Source: Pectobacterium peruviense (lineage in GTDB: Bacteria > Pseudomonadota > Gammaproteobacteria > Enterobacterales > Enterobacteriaceae). Taken from it: 64,000 nt of DNA. Of this stretch, positions 1 to 8,800 are shown in pieces (positions within the stretch are counted from its first letter, which is position 1; the number at the start of each line of letters is the position of its first letter). The notes beneath the pieces were generated by a model. The model saw only the letters and a program-made list of their open reading frames with translations, did no database searches and was not told the origin of the DNA. Both the position numbers and the translations under genes were made by a program. The DNA lies in NCBI RefSeq assembly GCF_002847345.1, contig NZ_LXFV01000001.1, positions 551,580-615,579 of the forward strand. The letters run 5' to 3'.

Positions 1-974
1 ACGAATATGCACCGTTAAGTGATGATCTGGCCTTTAATATCGTCTGGAAAAAGCTCGCTAATGTATTTCAAAAGGGGGAATTAGCGGTAATACAAGATGT
101 TGGCTATCCGTCTCCCAATCTGTCTCATTTTAGTTCCGCCGCAATCTGGGCCAATGGTGCTGACACCCCAACGCTGAAGTCAGGCTGGGCTGGCCGCGTT
201 CTGAGCACATCTTCACGTGAGGATCGCTATCATGATACTGACGGCATTATTCTCTCTGGCGATCAGTCTTTACTCATCCATCCGGCGATCCAGGCACTGA
301 CGCTTCAGGATAGTCGCGCCCTACTTAATGCCAATTTCACCCTACCCTCTGCCCACACGAATGATAGAAGTACGACGGCAGCACAGCATATCCTCCGGTT
401 AATGGAGAGTACCAGCACGATAAGTCGCCGGATTCAAAATAAGCTGCGCAATCAGAACCATTTCACCCGTCGATTTACACAGGACGGCTACATTGAACCG
501 CAAAACGCGCAAGCGGCAACGATACTCTGGCTGATAGAGAACAATGTCCGTTCACCACTATATAAAATCAGTTTGTCTGGCTTCGATTTGCATAGCCATT
601 TACGCGGTGAACATGAACGCCAGCTCAGTAAAGTAGAGACGTTGCTGCTTGGGCTACGGCAAGGACTCATCGATATTGGTGCCTGGCAGGATAGCCTGAT
701 TATGGTGCATTCGGAGTTCGGCCGTCGGCCAAAAGAGAATGCATCGGGCGGAACCGATCACGGCACGTGCGGGCCGATGCTGCTAGTTGGCGGTCAAGTC
801 GAGGGAGGTATCTGGGGAAATCGCAGCCCACTCGATAAGTTGGATAACGACGGCAACCCTTATTTTTCGACCGACTTCCGCTCGGTATATGCCACCGTCG
901 CCGAACGTTTTTGGCGACTTCCCGCCGCTCAGGTTAGCGGAACATCGCTCTCCCCGCTGAATATTCATCTTTAA
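1..974 (+). CDS. DUF1501 family protein, 5' end outside the window
   Basis: The reading frame is open from base 3 to the stop at 974, so the gene begins before the window; the first in-window ATG at 402 is internal. The visible part is about 323 residues. It holds the stretch QDVGYPSPNLSHF followed by a SxxIW-type segment, and later HSEFGRRPKENASGGTDHG. Both are typical of DUF1501 proteins, which resemble alkaline phosphatase/sulfatase folds and are often exported by Tat. The N-terminus that would show a Tat signal is missing. It is followed 33 bases later by the glycosyltransferase fusion gene on the same strand, so the two are probably co-transcribed. The family has no firmly known function; a role in modifying or exporting a surface glycan is only an inference from the neighbours. 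Confidence 0.85.
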   Translation, partial: EYAPLSDDLAFNIVWKKLANVFQKGELAVIQDVGYPSPNLSHFSSAAIWANGADTPTLKSGWAGRVLSTSSREDRYHDTDGIILSGDQSLLIHPAIQALTLQDSRALLNANFTLPSAHTNDRSTTAAQHILRLMESTSTISRRIQNKLRNQNHFTRRFTQDGYIEPQNAQAATILWLIENNVRSPLYKISLSGFDLHSHLRGEHERQLSKVETLLLGLRQGLIDIGAWQDSLIMVHSEFGRRPKENASGGTDHGTCGPMLLVGGQVEGGIWGNRSPLDKLDNDGNPYFSTDFRSVYATVAERFWRLPAAQVSGTSLSPLNIHL

Positions 975-1007
975 CCCACCGCCTTATTTCTACAGGACAC
1001 GCTTTCT

Positions 1008-4000
1008 ATGCAGAAAACAATGACACCAAGCCATCCTCCGACAACGACAGACATGACAGACAGCAAAAACTGGCAGATGTTGGCAAAAATCCGTCAATCT
1101 TGTCGTGATAATATCCATATCAGTGGAGAGCTCCCCACCGGACAAACCGATATTCTGGTTTGCCTCACGCTGTATAACGAACCTGCGCCCATGCTTGCCG
1201 ATACGCTGGCGGGGCTGGTGCGTAACCAGCAAGAGTTAACCGCAACGTTTGCCGATCGTCCGCCCAACATCATCATTTGCATCCTGCTTGATGGCACCAA
1301 CAGTGCTCACCCATCAACCGTTTCACTTTTAGGGTCGCTAGGGTTGCTGCCAATGCAAATGCCCAGAGCGGATAGCCAGAATAATTCACTGACGCTTCAG
1401 GTCAGCGAACAGCCCGCCTCGCATATTCTGCGCTGCTGCGATCAATCTGACGCCATTGAAAACGCGGAGCAGAGCATTACGCTACTTCTTGCCAACAAAC
1501 ACCATAATGCAGGAAAGCTGGATAGCCACGCCTGGTTTTTCTGGGGCGTTGGAAGTGTCGTTAAAGCCGAGTTTGCTATGCAGATTGATGTCGGTTCGGT
1601 GACAGAATCAGCATGTTTGATACAGTTGCTACAACACATGTGGCGAGATCCTTATTGTGGGGCCATCACAACGCGCGTTATGCTCCCGGTTCCCACGAAT
1701 GCAAACCTGTCTCAGAATTGGCAATACGCCGATTTTATCTGGGAAAAAGTCAGTGATTGGGCCATCGGCAGCGCTCTGCATTATCTGGAAGTGGTTCCAG
1801 GGCAATGCAGTATGATTCGATGGAGCCAATTTTGTGAAAACCACGGACATTCGCACGCGCCGCTCGACGCCTACCTGCGTGGGCTAATTCCTCAGAGTTT
1901 ACTGGAGCGCAACCTGTTTCTCGCGGAGGATCGGGTTCTGGGATTTGAACTGACCAAACACCATAAAGGAAGCGGAGTACGTTATGAGCAAGGTGCCATC
2001 GTTCGTTCGGATCCTGCTCCCACCTTCATAGAACTTCTGCGCCAGCGACGGCGCTGGGTCAACAGTACTATTGCCGCTCGCTTGCACTCACTGTCCCGAT
2101 TGCCTGCGGTGATGACACAGTCTTCTCTTTCGCCACTGCGGCGCTGCGGTATTGCGCTTTCTTTGCTTTGGGGAATGTTGCAGTTTATTGCTCAATTTAT
2201 CATGCCGGCATTTGTCGCCATCTTGCTCGCCACTGGCGTACACCCACTTGCCAGCCATATCCTGCCAGATGCCGCACCGTCTCTTATCACCGCCGCAGCC
2301 ATAGGTATGGCGCTGCTTTTCCTTGTCGTATGGATAAGCATCCTCTTTATGAGCCGCAGTACCACCTTGACTAGCGAGGTTGGCACACGCTACCACGTCT
2401 CAGCGATGTTGCTATTAGGTGCATTAATGGGGGGCGCATTCGTCTTCACGCTGCGGGTGGCACCCATACCGAGCATTGGCCTCATGGGTGTAGCACTTTT
2501 CTTGCTTTGCCTTGCAATTAGCCTGCATTCATTGCGCTATCTGCGACAGTTCATACGCTGGATGCCCCTTTACCTCATGCTATTACCCGTCTTCAGTCTC
2601 TATCTGACAACCTACTCTATCGCCAACATTAACGATGTCAGTTGGGGAACCAAAGGCTTGACTACTAATCATGTTGAGGAGAATAAACAAAAATCGTGGG
2701 CGGCCACACGCAACAAAGTGCTCTTTATCTGGAGTGCCTGTTCACTGAGCGCCGTGCTGCTGTTCTTGCTGACACTCCCTAACACGCAATGGATGTTCGT
2801 TATCCAATGTGCCTCCACGTTTTTCTGTGCCCGCATAATACTGTCATCCTCCGTCAGCATCGGTGCCAGTATCACCAAACGATTGCGGACTCTGCGTAAA
2901 CACACCCCCATGCCGTTTGTCGATCGCGTTGAATGTCCAGTTTCCACCTCACTCCCTATCGTCAGGCCGGTTTTTCCCCCTTTCGCGTCATTCGCTTCGC
3001 TGATCAAAGAGAGTCTTACCTCCGGCCATGTCACGAACAATGGCCCCTATGTTCGTCAGTTAGAAAGCCGATTAACTGAATATCAATCGGTCCCCACACG
3101 CGTATTCTGTAACGGTGAGCAGGCGCTCATTACCCTGTTACTGGCCGCCGACATTCGGGGTAAAGACGTCATTGTTCCCTCATTTACCTTTGCTGGCACG
3201 CCCCATGCGGTTGTTATGGCTGGGGGAAACCCCGTGTTTGCTGATATCAAAAGCCGGGATTGCCCGCTGCTGGATGCCAACGATGTCGTGCACCGCATCA
3301 CGGCGAATACCTGTGCGATTGTCGCGGTGGACGTGTATGGTTACGCCAGCGACTATTCCGCCTTGCAAAAAATTGCGCGAGACCACGGACTGCGTCTGTT
3401 TATCGACAGTGCCCCTGCGTTTGGTACTACGATCAATGGACAACGAACCGGTGGTTTCGGCGATGCACAGATTTTCAGTTTTCACGCAACAAAGCCATAT
3501 AACACCATTGAAGGTGGCTGCCTATGCAGCCATGACGCAGAGCTTATCAAGCGTGCCGAAGCGATACGCAATTTCGGGTTGGATGCATCAGGCATCTGCG
3601 TATCTCCTGGATTAAATGGCAAGATGAGTGAACTCAACGCGATTATCGGGCTGGCGCAGCTTCCTTATCTGGAATCGCAATTAACGTGCCGCCGACAAGC
3701 GGCGTCACATCTGATTGCAGGTATAACGTCCATCCCCGGCCTTACACTCTGCTTACCTCCCGAGGGCCAATCCCCTGTCTGGCAGTATCTACCCATTCAC
3801 GTAGACGCAAAGCGCTACGGTATGGATCGTAACGACCTGCAACACGCGCTGCATGCCCAAGGGATCATGGTGCGCTGCTATTACGCCCCAGCCTGTCATC
3901 TCATGCCAGCCTACGCAGGGGAGCATCAGGCCACGCTCCCACAAACCGAACACCTGTCTGCCTGCGTTCTGGCATTGCCAATTTACAACGACATGACGGA

Positions 4001-4088
4001 GAAAGAATGCGAACGCATCATTACCTCGCTCCGTGCAGTCGCCCTTTCTCCCATCACTCACCACGCGGCTGAAGGAGTATACGCATGA
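1008..4088 (+). CDS. Fusion of chitin-synthase-type glycosyltransferase (GT2) and DegT/DnrJ/EryC1 aminotransferase
   Basis: This 1026-residue protein joins two enzymes. Residues about 45-360 form a GT2 domain of the chitin synthase group: VCLTLYNE near 51, QIDVGS with Asp194, VPGQCSMIR, the acid pair Glu307-Asp308 (AEDR) and Q346-R-R-R-W350, the usual processive-synthase signature. About seven hydrophobic segments follow between 378 and 620. Residues about 650-1020 are a complete PLP-dependent DegT sugar aminotransferase with CNGEQALITLLLAA, PSFTFAGTPHAV, IDSAPAFG and the Schiff-base lysine Lys829 in FHATKPYN. The start at 1008 has ACAGGA about nine bases upstream. The stop overlaps the next gene by four bases (ATGA), indicating translational coupling. 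The likely role is making and adding an amino sugar at the inner membrane; donor and product are unknown. The fusion itself is unusual. Confidence 0.85.
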   Translation: MQKTMTPSHPPTTTDMTDSKNWQMLAKIRQSCRDNIHISGELPTGQTDILVCLTLYNEPAPMLADTLAGLVRNQQELTATFADRPPNIIICILLDGTNSAHPSTVSLLGSLGLLPMQMPRADSQNNSLTLQVSEQPASHILRCCDQSDAIENAEQSITLLLANKHHNAGKLDSHAWFFWGVGSVVKAEFAMQIDVGSVTESACLIQLLQHMWRDPYCGAITTRVMLPVPTNANLSQNWQYADFIWEKVSDWAIGSALHYLEVVPGQCSMIRWSQFCENHGHSHAPLDAYLRGLIPQSLLERNLFLAEDRVLGFELTKHHKGSGVRYEQGAIVRSDPAPTFIELLRQRRRWVNSTIAARLHSLSRLPAVMTQSSLSPLRRCGIALSLLWGMLQFIAQFIMPAFVAILLATGVHPLASHILPDAAPSLITAAAIGMALLFLVVWISILFMSRSTTLTSEVGTRYHVSAMLLLGALMGGAFVFTLRVAPIPSIGLMGVALFLLCLAISLHSLRYLRQFIRWMPLYLMLLPVFSLYLTTYSIANINDVSWGTKGLTTNHVEENKQKSWAATRNKVLFIWSACSLSAVLLFLLTLPNTQWMFVIQCASTFFCARIILSSSVSIGASITKRLRTLRKHTPMPFVDRVECPVSTSLPIVRPVFPPFASFASLIKESLTSGHVTNNGPYVRQLESRLTEYQSVPTRVFCNGEQALITLLLAADIRGKDVIVPSFTFAGTPHAVVMAGGNPVFADIKSRDCPLLDANDVVHRITANTCAIVAVDVYGYASDYSALQKIARDHGLRLFIDSAPAFGTTINGQRTGGFGDAQIFSFHATKPYNTIEGGCLCSHDAELIKRAEAIRNFGLDASGICVSPGLNGKMSELNAIIGLAQLPYLESQLTCRRQAASHLIAGITSIPGLTLCLPPEGQSPVWQYLPIHVDAKRYGMDRNDLQHALHAQGIMVRCYYAPACHLMPAYAGEHQATLPQTEHLSACVLALPIYNDMTEKECERIITSLRAVALSPITHHAAEGVYA

Positions 4089-5113
4089 AAAACACGATTC
4101 TGGTCGCTGGCGCAGGTGGCTACATAGGCATACCGCTATGCCATTTATTAATTAATCAGGGATATCGCGTGGTGGCCTTCGATCGCTTTTTCTTCGGCCT
4201 TCCTGTATCAGAAATGCCACAATCACCAGAGTTCCATACGTTACGTGGCGATATACGCTACATCACCCCCGATATATTGCACAATGTTGAAGCCGTCATC
4301 GATCTCGCGGGATTAAGCAACGATCCTGCCGCACAGATATCATCCACGCTCACTCATGCCATCAATTACGAAGGCGCTTGTCATCTCGCAAATACGGCGA
4401 AAAAGGCGGGTATTCAGCGCTATATCTATATGAGTTCCGCCTCAGTTTATGGTCGTTCTGGTTCAACACCCGCAGATGAAGAGACAGAGTGCCAACCACA
4501 GAGTCTCTACGCGGAGCTGAAACTCAATGTGGAACGTGAACTTCTTCGACTGCGTGATACCACCTTTCATCCGATCATTCTGCGCAATGCCACCGTGTTC
4601 GGCCTCGCGCCTCGCATGCGTTATGATCTCTCCGTCAATATCATGACGCATATGGCTGTGCGGGATAAATTCATTGCCATTGATGGTGATGGTCTCCAGC
4701 AACGTCCGTTTATTCACGTTAAGGATGTCGCTCGTGCCGTACTACTCACCTTACAGCTTAATCGCCCGCTTTCGGCGCCACCCGTATTTAATATTGGTGG
4801 CGACGTGTTAAATCACAACATCAATAGCATTGCTAGCATCATCGCTGAGGAAGTGCCCAACGTGAAAATCGTTCATCGCCCGCAATCTCTGGATACCCGT
4901 GATTATCGACTCTGTTTTTTCCATGCGAAAAACACGTTAGGCTTTTCACCGACACGCAGCATTCGAGATGGTGTAAGAGAAATTGCGCATGTCCTGACTA
5001 CCGATCAAGAGGCAGGAACACAGCCGACCTGCTTTACTGCACAGTGGTACACCGATTTGATTGAGTGGGAGAAACGCTTACAGCCTTTGCAACTAGATGG
5101 ACACCTCTTTTAG
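4085..5113 (+). CDS. NAD-dependent epimerase/dehydratase (extended SDR family)
   Basis: The protein has 342 residues. It begins with a Rossmann nucleotide-binding motif (GAGGYIG, residues 9-15) and carries the SDR catalytic pair Tyr142/Lys146 in YAELK, with the serine region MSSASVYG just before it. GDGLQQRPFIHVKDVARA is typical of sugar-nucleotide 4-epimerases and 4,6-dehydratases such as GalE, RmlB and WcaG. Its ATG overlaps the end of the glycosyltransferase-aminotransferase gene, so the two products are probably made together. A sensible order is that this enzyme makes a keto sugar nucleotide and the DegT domain aminates it. That order is inferred and the substrate cannot be read from sequence. 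Confidence 0.85.
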   Translation: MKNTILVAGAGGYIGIPLCHLLINQGYRVVAFDRFFFGLPVSEMPQSPEFHTLRGDIRYITPDILHNVEAVIDLAGLSNDPAAQISSTLTHAINYEGACHLANTAKKAGIQRYIYMSSASVYGRSGSTPADEETECQPQSLYAELKLNVERELLRLRDTTFHPIILRNATVFGLAPRMRYDLSVNIMTHMAVRDKFIAIDGDGLQQRPFIHVKDVARAVLLTLQLNRPLSAPPVFNIGGDVLNHNINSIASIIAEEVPNVKIVHRPQSLDTRDYRLCFFHAKNTLGFSPTRSIRDGVREIAHVLTTDQEAGTQPTCFTAQWYTDLIEWEKRLQPLQLDGHLF

Positions 5114-5133
5114 GTATTAACAACAGAAAGCAC

Positions 5134-5155
5134 GTTGCCCCTGAACCGGGGCAAC
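5134..5155 (+). terminator. Hairpin after the glycan operon
   Basis: An 8-bp perfect stem GTTGCCCC/GGGGCAAC with a six-base loop lies 20 bases after the epimerase stop. There is no clear T-run, so it may only protect the mRNA end or be a weak terminator. Confidence 0.5.
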
Positions 5156-5161
5156 GGATAC

Positions 5162-5286
5162 ATACTCTAAATAATTCAAGTTTCAGGAAGGCGGCAAGGG
5201 AAGGAATCCCGATGAGCTTACTCAGGTAAGTGATTCGGGTGACTAAACGCAGCCAACGCACATGCAATTTGAAGTATGACGAGTAT
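5162..5286. repeat. ERIC element (about 125 bp)
   Basis: The segment runs from ATACTCTAAATAATTCAAG to TTTGAAGTATGACGAGTAT, with the central GAGCTTACTCAGGTAAGTGA and the AGCCAACGCACATGCAA block. This is the enterobacterial repetitive intergenic consensus (ERIC/IRU), an imperfect palindrome that folds when transcribed. It lies between the convergent epimerase and GlsB-like genes. Closely similar full copy at 32429-32553. Confidence 0.9.
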
Positions 5287-5290
5287 AGAA

Positions 5291-5539
5291 TTAATCTCGA
5301 ATCTTGCGGTAAACCCACAGCACAACAATCGCGCCGACAACCGCGACGACAAAGCTGCCGAAGTTAAAGCCATCCACCCGACCGAACCCAAAGAAAACGC
5401 TGATGTAGCCACCCACAACTGCACCGACAATCCCGAGTAGCACCGTCAGGATGAAGCCACCGCCGTCTTTACCGGGCATAATCCACTTAGCCAAAATCCC
5501 CGCAATCAAGCCAAAAATAACCCAGGACAGAATACCCAT
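5291..5539 (-). CDS. GlsB/YeaQ/YmgE family small membrane protein
   Basis: This 82-residue protein has three hydrophobic segments: ILSWVIFGLIAGILAKWIMPG, then a glycine-rich stretch FILTVLLGIVGAVVGGYI, then FGSFVVAVVGAIVVLWVYRK. That is the standard layout of the transglycosylase-associated/GlsB family. A longer frame extends upstream to 5668, but the ATG at 5539 is preferred because GAGGAG lies just before it and the product then has the usual family length. The family is linked to stress responses; no enzymatic residues are visible and the exact role is unknown. Confidence 0.85.
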   Translation of the reverse strand: MGILSWVIFGLIAGILAKWIMPGKDGGGFILTVLLGIVGAVVGGYISVFFGFGRVDGFNFGSFVVAVVGAIVVLWVYRKIRD

Positions 5540-5854
5540 ACTTACTCCTCGCGTTTTCGTTTCACCACACCCGACTTGCCGTTCGTTATCAAATCGGGCA
5601 GTTAAGCAAGTATAGGTGAGGATTGAGGAAATGGCTGGTGGTGCATACTTAGTTATGCCAGCAAGCAATAGTAGGCTAAGTAACGTATGAGACCACTATT
5701 ATATAGAAGCGCCTCATATGATAGTGCTGTTATCAACACACGCAAACAGCTCACGAATGTGACCTAGCCCAGTCACCATCATGAGTAACTGAGCTCAAGT
5801 GAGCTTCATATCCTGCAATCGACATATTTCTGAGCAAATTCAGGATATAGCACA

Positions 5855-8800
5855 TCAAGGTCGCTCTGCGGCTTTCAGCCAGTCGGCAATCCCGTTAACT
5901 CCCAAGGAAAGTAGCGAATCCTGTATTGCTACAACGCGTTGAAGCATCTCACCACGATCAGACTCTTCTCGCTCTTCTGCTTCCGCAAAAAGACGTGTCA
6001 TCAGTTGGGTGAGACTATCATCATGGTCATACAAGTGTTGTTTACTATGGTTGACATAAGTTAAATAGAGTTCGGTTGCGGCCAAGGCCTGCTCTGGCTC
6101 TTGTTGAGAAATAACATTGAGCCATCCATGAAATCCAAAAAGTCGATGGCGGTTATTCTCCCCATCTCTATCACTTTCAAATACTGAAAAACAGAGAGCA
6201 ACAAGTCCTATCGGAACAAAAATGACATTGTCATTACTGTCAAAAATATGATCCAACTGCCTCGCGGTTTCAAGAGCATGTATACCACCAGCATTTAAAC
6301 CCGCATCAATACCAACCAAGCACTGCTCATCGTGCTGCCGGATATTTTCAGCGTTAGTCCAGACCGTAACTGCGCCATGCCATGCTTCTGTGCTACCCAG
6401 ATTACTCAACTCCCTTAGAAACTCTTCAAAATCAATATGCTGGGTCATAGCAGCCAAAGCTGAAATGCGCCCCCACGTTTCCATATCTTTGCCGTACCCC
6501 TCTCGGTAAAGACGTGTTAACAAAGGTTTCACTACTTCAAAATGCTTGTAGTAAGCATAATAAAGGCATTCCTCAGCAATTTGCCAAAGCCCATTAGGGT
6601 CTTGCATGGTGAAATGGAACAAACTCCAACCAAAACCGAAGGATTGGCTTTGCAAATATGGTAAACGACGCAGAATTAAAGCGCGAATTGCAGGGTGTGT
6701 ATCGGAGGCAAAACGGTACAATGTGGGTACAAGTAATTCAGGAAATTCATTTCTTGCTTCTAGGTAATTATTAGCCAGAATCATCAAGGCATCGGCAACG
6801 TCCCCCTTTGCCATATTTATACCTATGGTAATCAAATCAACAGAATCCCCCTCAATTGGGTCTTCTTCATAAAGCCCAGCAAAATCTATGGCTAAAAATA
6901 TTAACCGTTTTGCTTCTTGTGAAGTACGTATGACATGGGCACAGGCTTTAAGTGCTTTAGCTGACGACCGCTGGTGACGCCATCTCCTCGGATGCCGTTC
7001 CAGTTCATCAATAATTTGGTTTGCCAGTAAGGCAGCATCAGGATCTTCCAGTGGTTCCCATTCACCATTAGGGCTCTGGTTGCCATAGCGGCAGGAAAGA
7101 TACGTGACCACCCCATCCATGATGTCATCACGAAAGACGTTAGGGATTTCTACCCAACGATTAGATAAAAAGCTCAGGAATCGGGAGGGCTGACGAGAAG
7201 CGGCCTCTTGCAGTTGTAGGCAAACCTGACGCTCACCACCGACGAGGAAGTCATCCCAGTCCCGATGCGAGTGACCATAGTAATGTGATAATAATCGCAA
7301 TACACCGTTATCACTGAAATCGAGAAATATCTCAAATGAGAATGGCAGTCTAACAAATCCGCTGTGTGAATCAATACTTGGCTGCCGAACAAATGTTCCA
7401 GCTTTTTTCTCATAGGTATCTACAATCGTTTGTACTTCGGGTGAACGCTGGTAGCAAGGAATCGATACGATAAACTCAGTTTGCGCCTTCAATTTCCACA
7501 GGTTGAATTCATCTGTAGCATCTTCATTTCGCACAGCCAAAATACTCGCCATTACTTCATTTTGCACTGACACAACCAATAGTCTGAACGATGACTGCAT
7601 CAATTCACTTAATTCGTAGGAAAGTTCAAATTCCAGCATCTTAGGATCACACAACATACGACTTATCAGGTCAATGTTAGCTTCAGGCGATGCAGTACAA
7701 GCGAGTATGCCGAAGTAGAGCAATGAACCTTCGTGATTGAAACAAAGACGCTCTCGTTTTTCTTGCCACCAGTTTGAGTGGACTTTTGCATGGTAGATAA
7801 TAGCAGCCTCAACCGCATCAAACAGCATATCCAAACTATCCGCATGACTTATATCCCTTTGACTATGTTTATCCTTGTATGAAGTTTCATTGAGGAATCC
7901 ACTCCGATAGCCTAAACGGGGTTTACTGTAGCGTGACGCTCGCACCATACTCCAGCGCTCAATTGACTCTACAGCTAAATCCAATAAAACACTGGATTGC
8001 TCCATGCGTTGCCGAATAAAATTGTCATTTTTACCCCCAAATTCATGAGATTGGCAACGCAACTTACGGTTGAATTTAAATTGCAGTAAATCCTCGTCGC
8101 TAATGCCATCGGTCATATAGCGCCAGAGCAAAACATCATCGACCACTCCTGCGGTCACACAACCAGCGATGACTCGACCAAGAAAACTATGCTCAGATCG
8201 TGGCATATCAAGCAACCGTTCAAGTAATGGCGTGACCAGTGCTATATTTCCTAGCTTAACTCCTGATAGGTGCATTGCTAGCTGATCTGCAATTCCATTG
8301 CCATCAAACCAATCTAGTGACAGTGATTCCATCCAGAATGACAGCACCCCAACACAATCCTCGTTACTCCATTGCACAATACGATGAACATGCCCTGCAA
8401 GCCCTTTGACATCCCTGACAGTTTTCAAATGAGGAATCAGATGGTTGAGCCAAAAATGATGCCACTCAATTGATCGACCCATAGCATAAATCACCTGAAA
8501 AACATCGGGGTGTCTTTCACGCAAATCGCGTATCAATGGCCAATCGTCATCCTTCGGTGTCTGTTCAGCAAATGATTCTGCTATCAGACGCCTTATGTGG
8601 AAAGCTGCGTTCCCCGTCAATACCGTCCTTAGCTGTTTTCTGAATTCGCGACACTCACCCAGCGCCAACTGCGCGATGAAACTGCGGATACTGGGGCGCA
8701 CAAAGGGAACAGGAGGTAAATCTCTTATGAACTCATTGAGTGTGATGCCATTACGAAGGGCTTTGCTTATGACAAGCACATCCAATAGGGTTTGATGGCC

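Noticed and set aside
3115..3615. A 166-codon frame within the fusion gene
   Set aside because: It is an alternative frame of the DegT domain; the main frame carries all aminotransferase motifs without a break.
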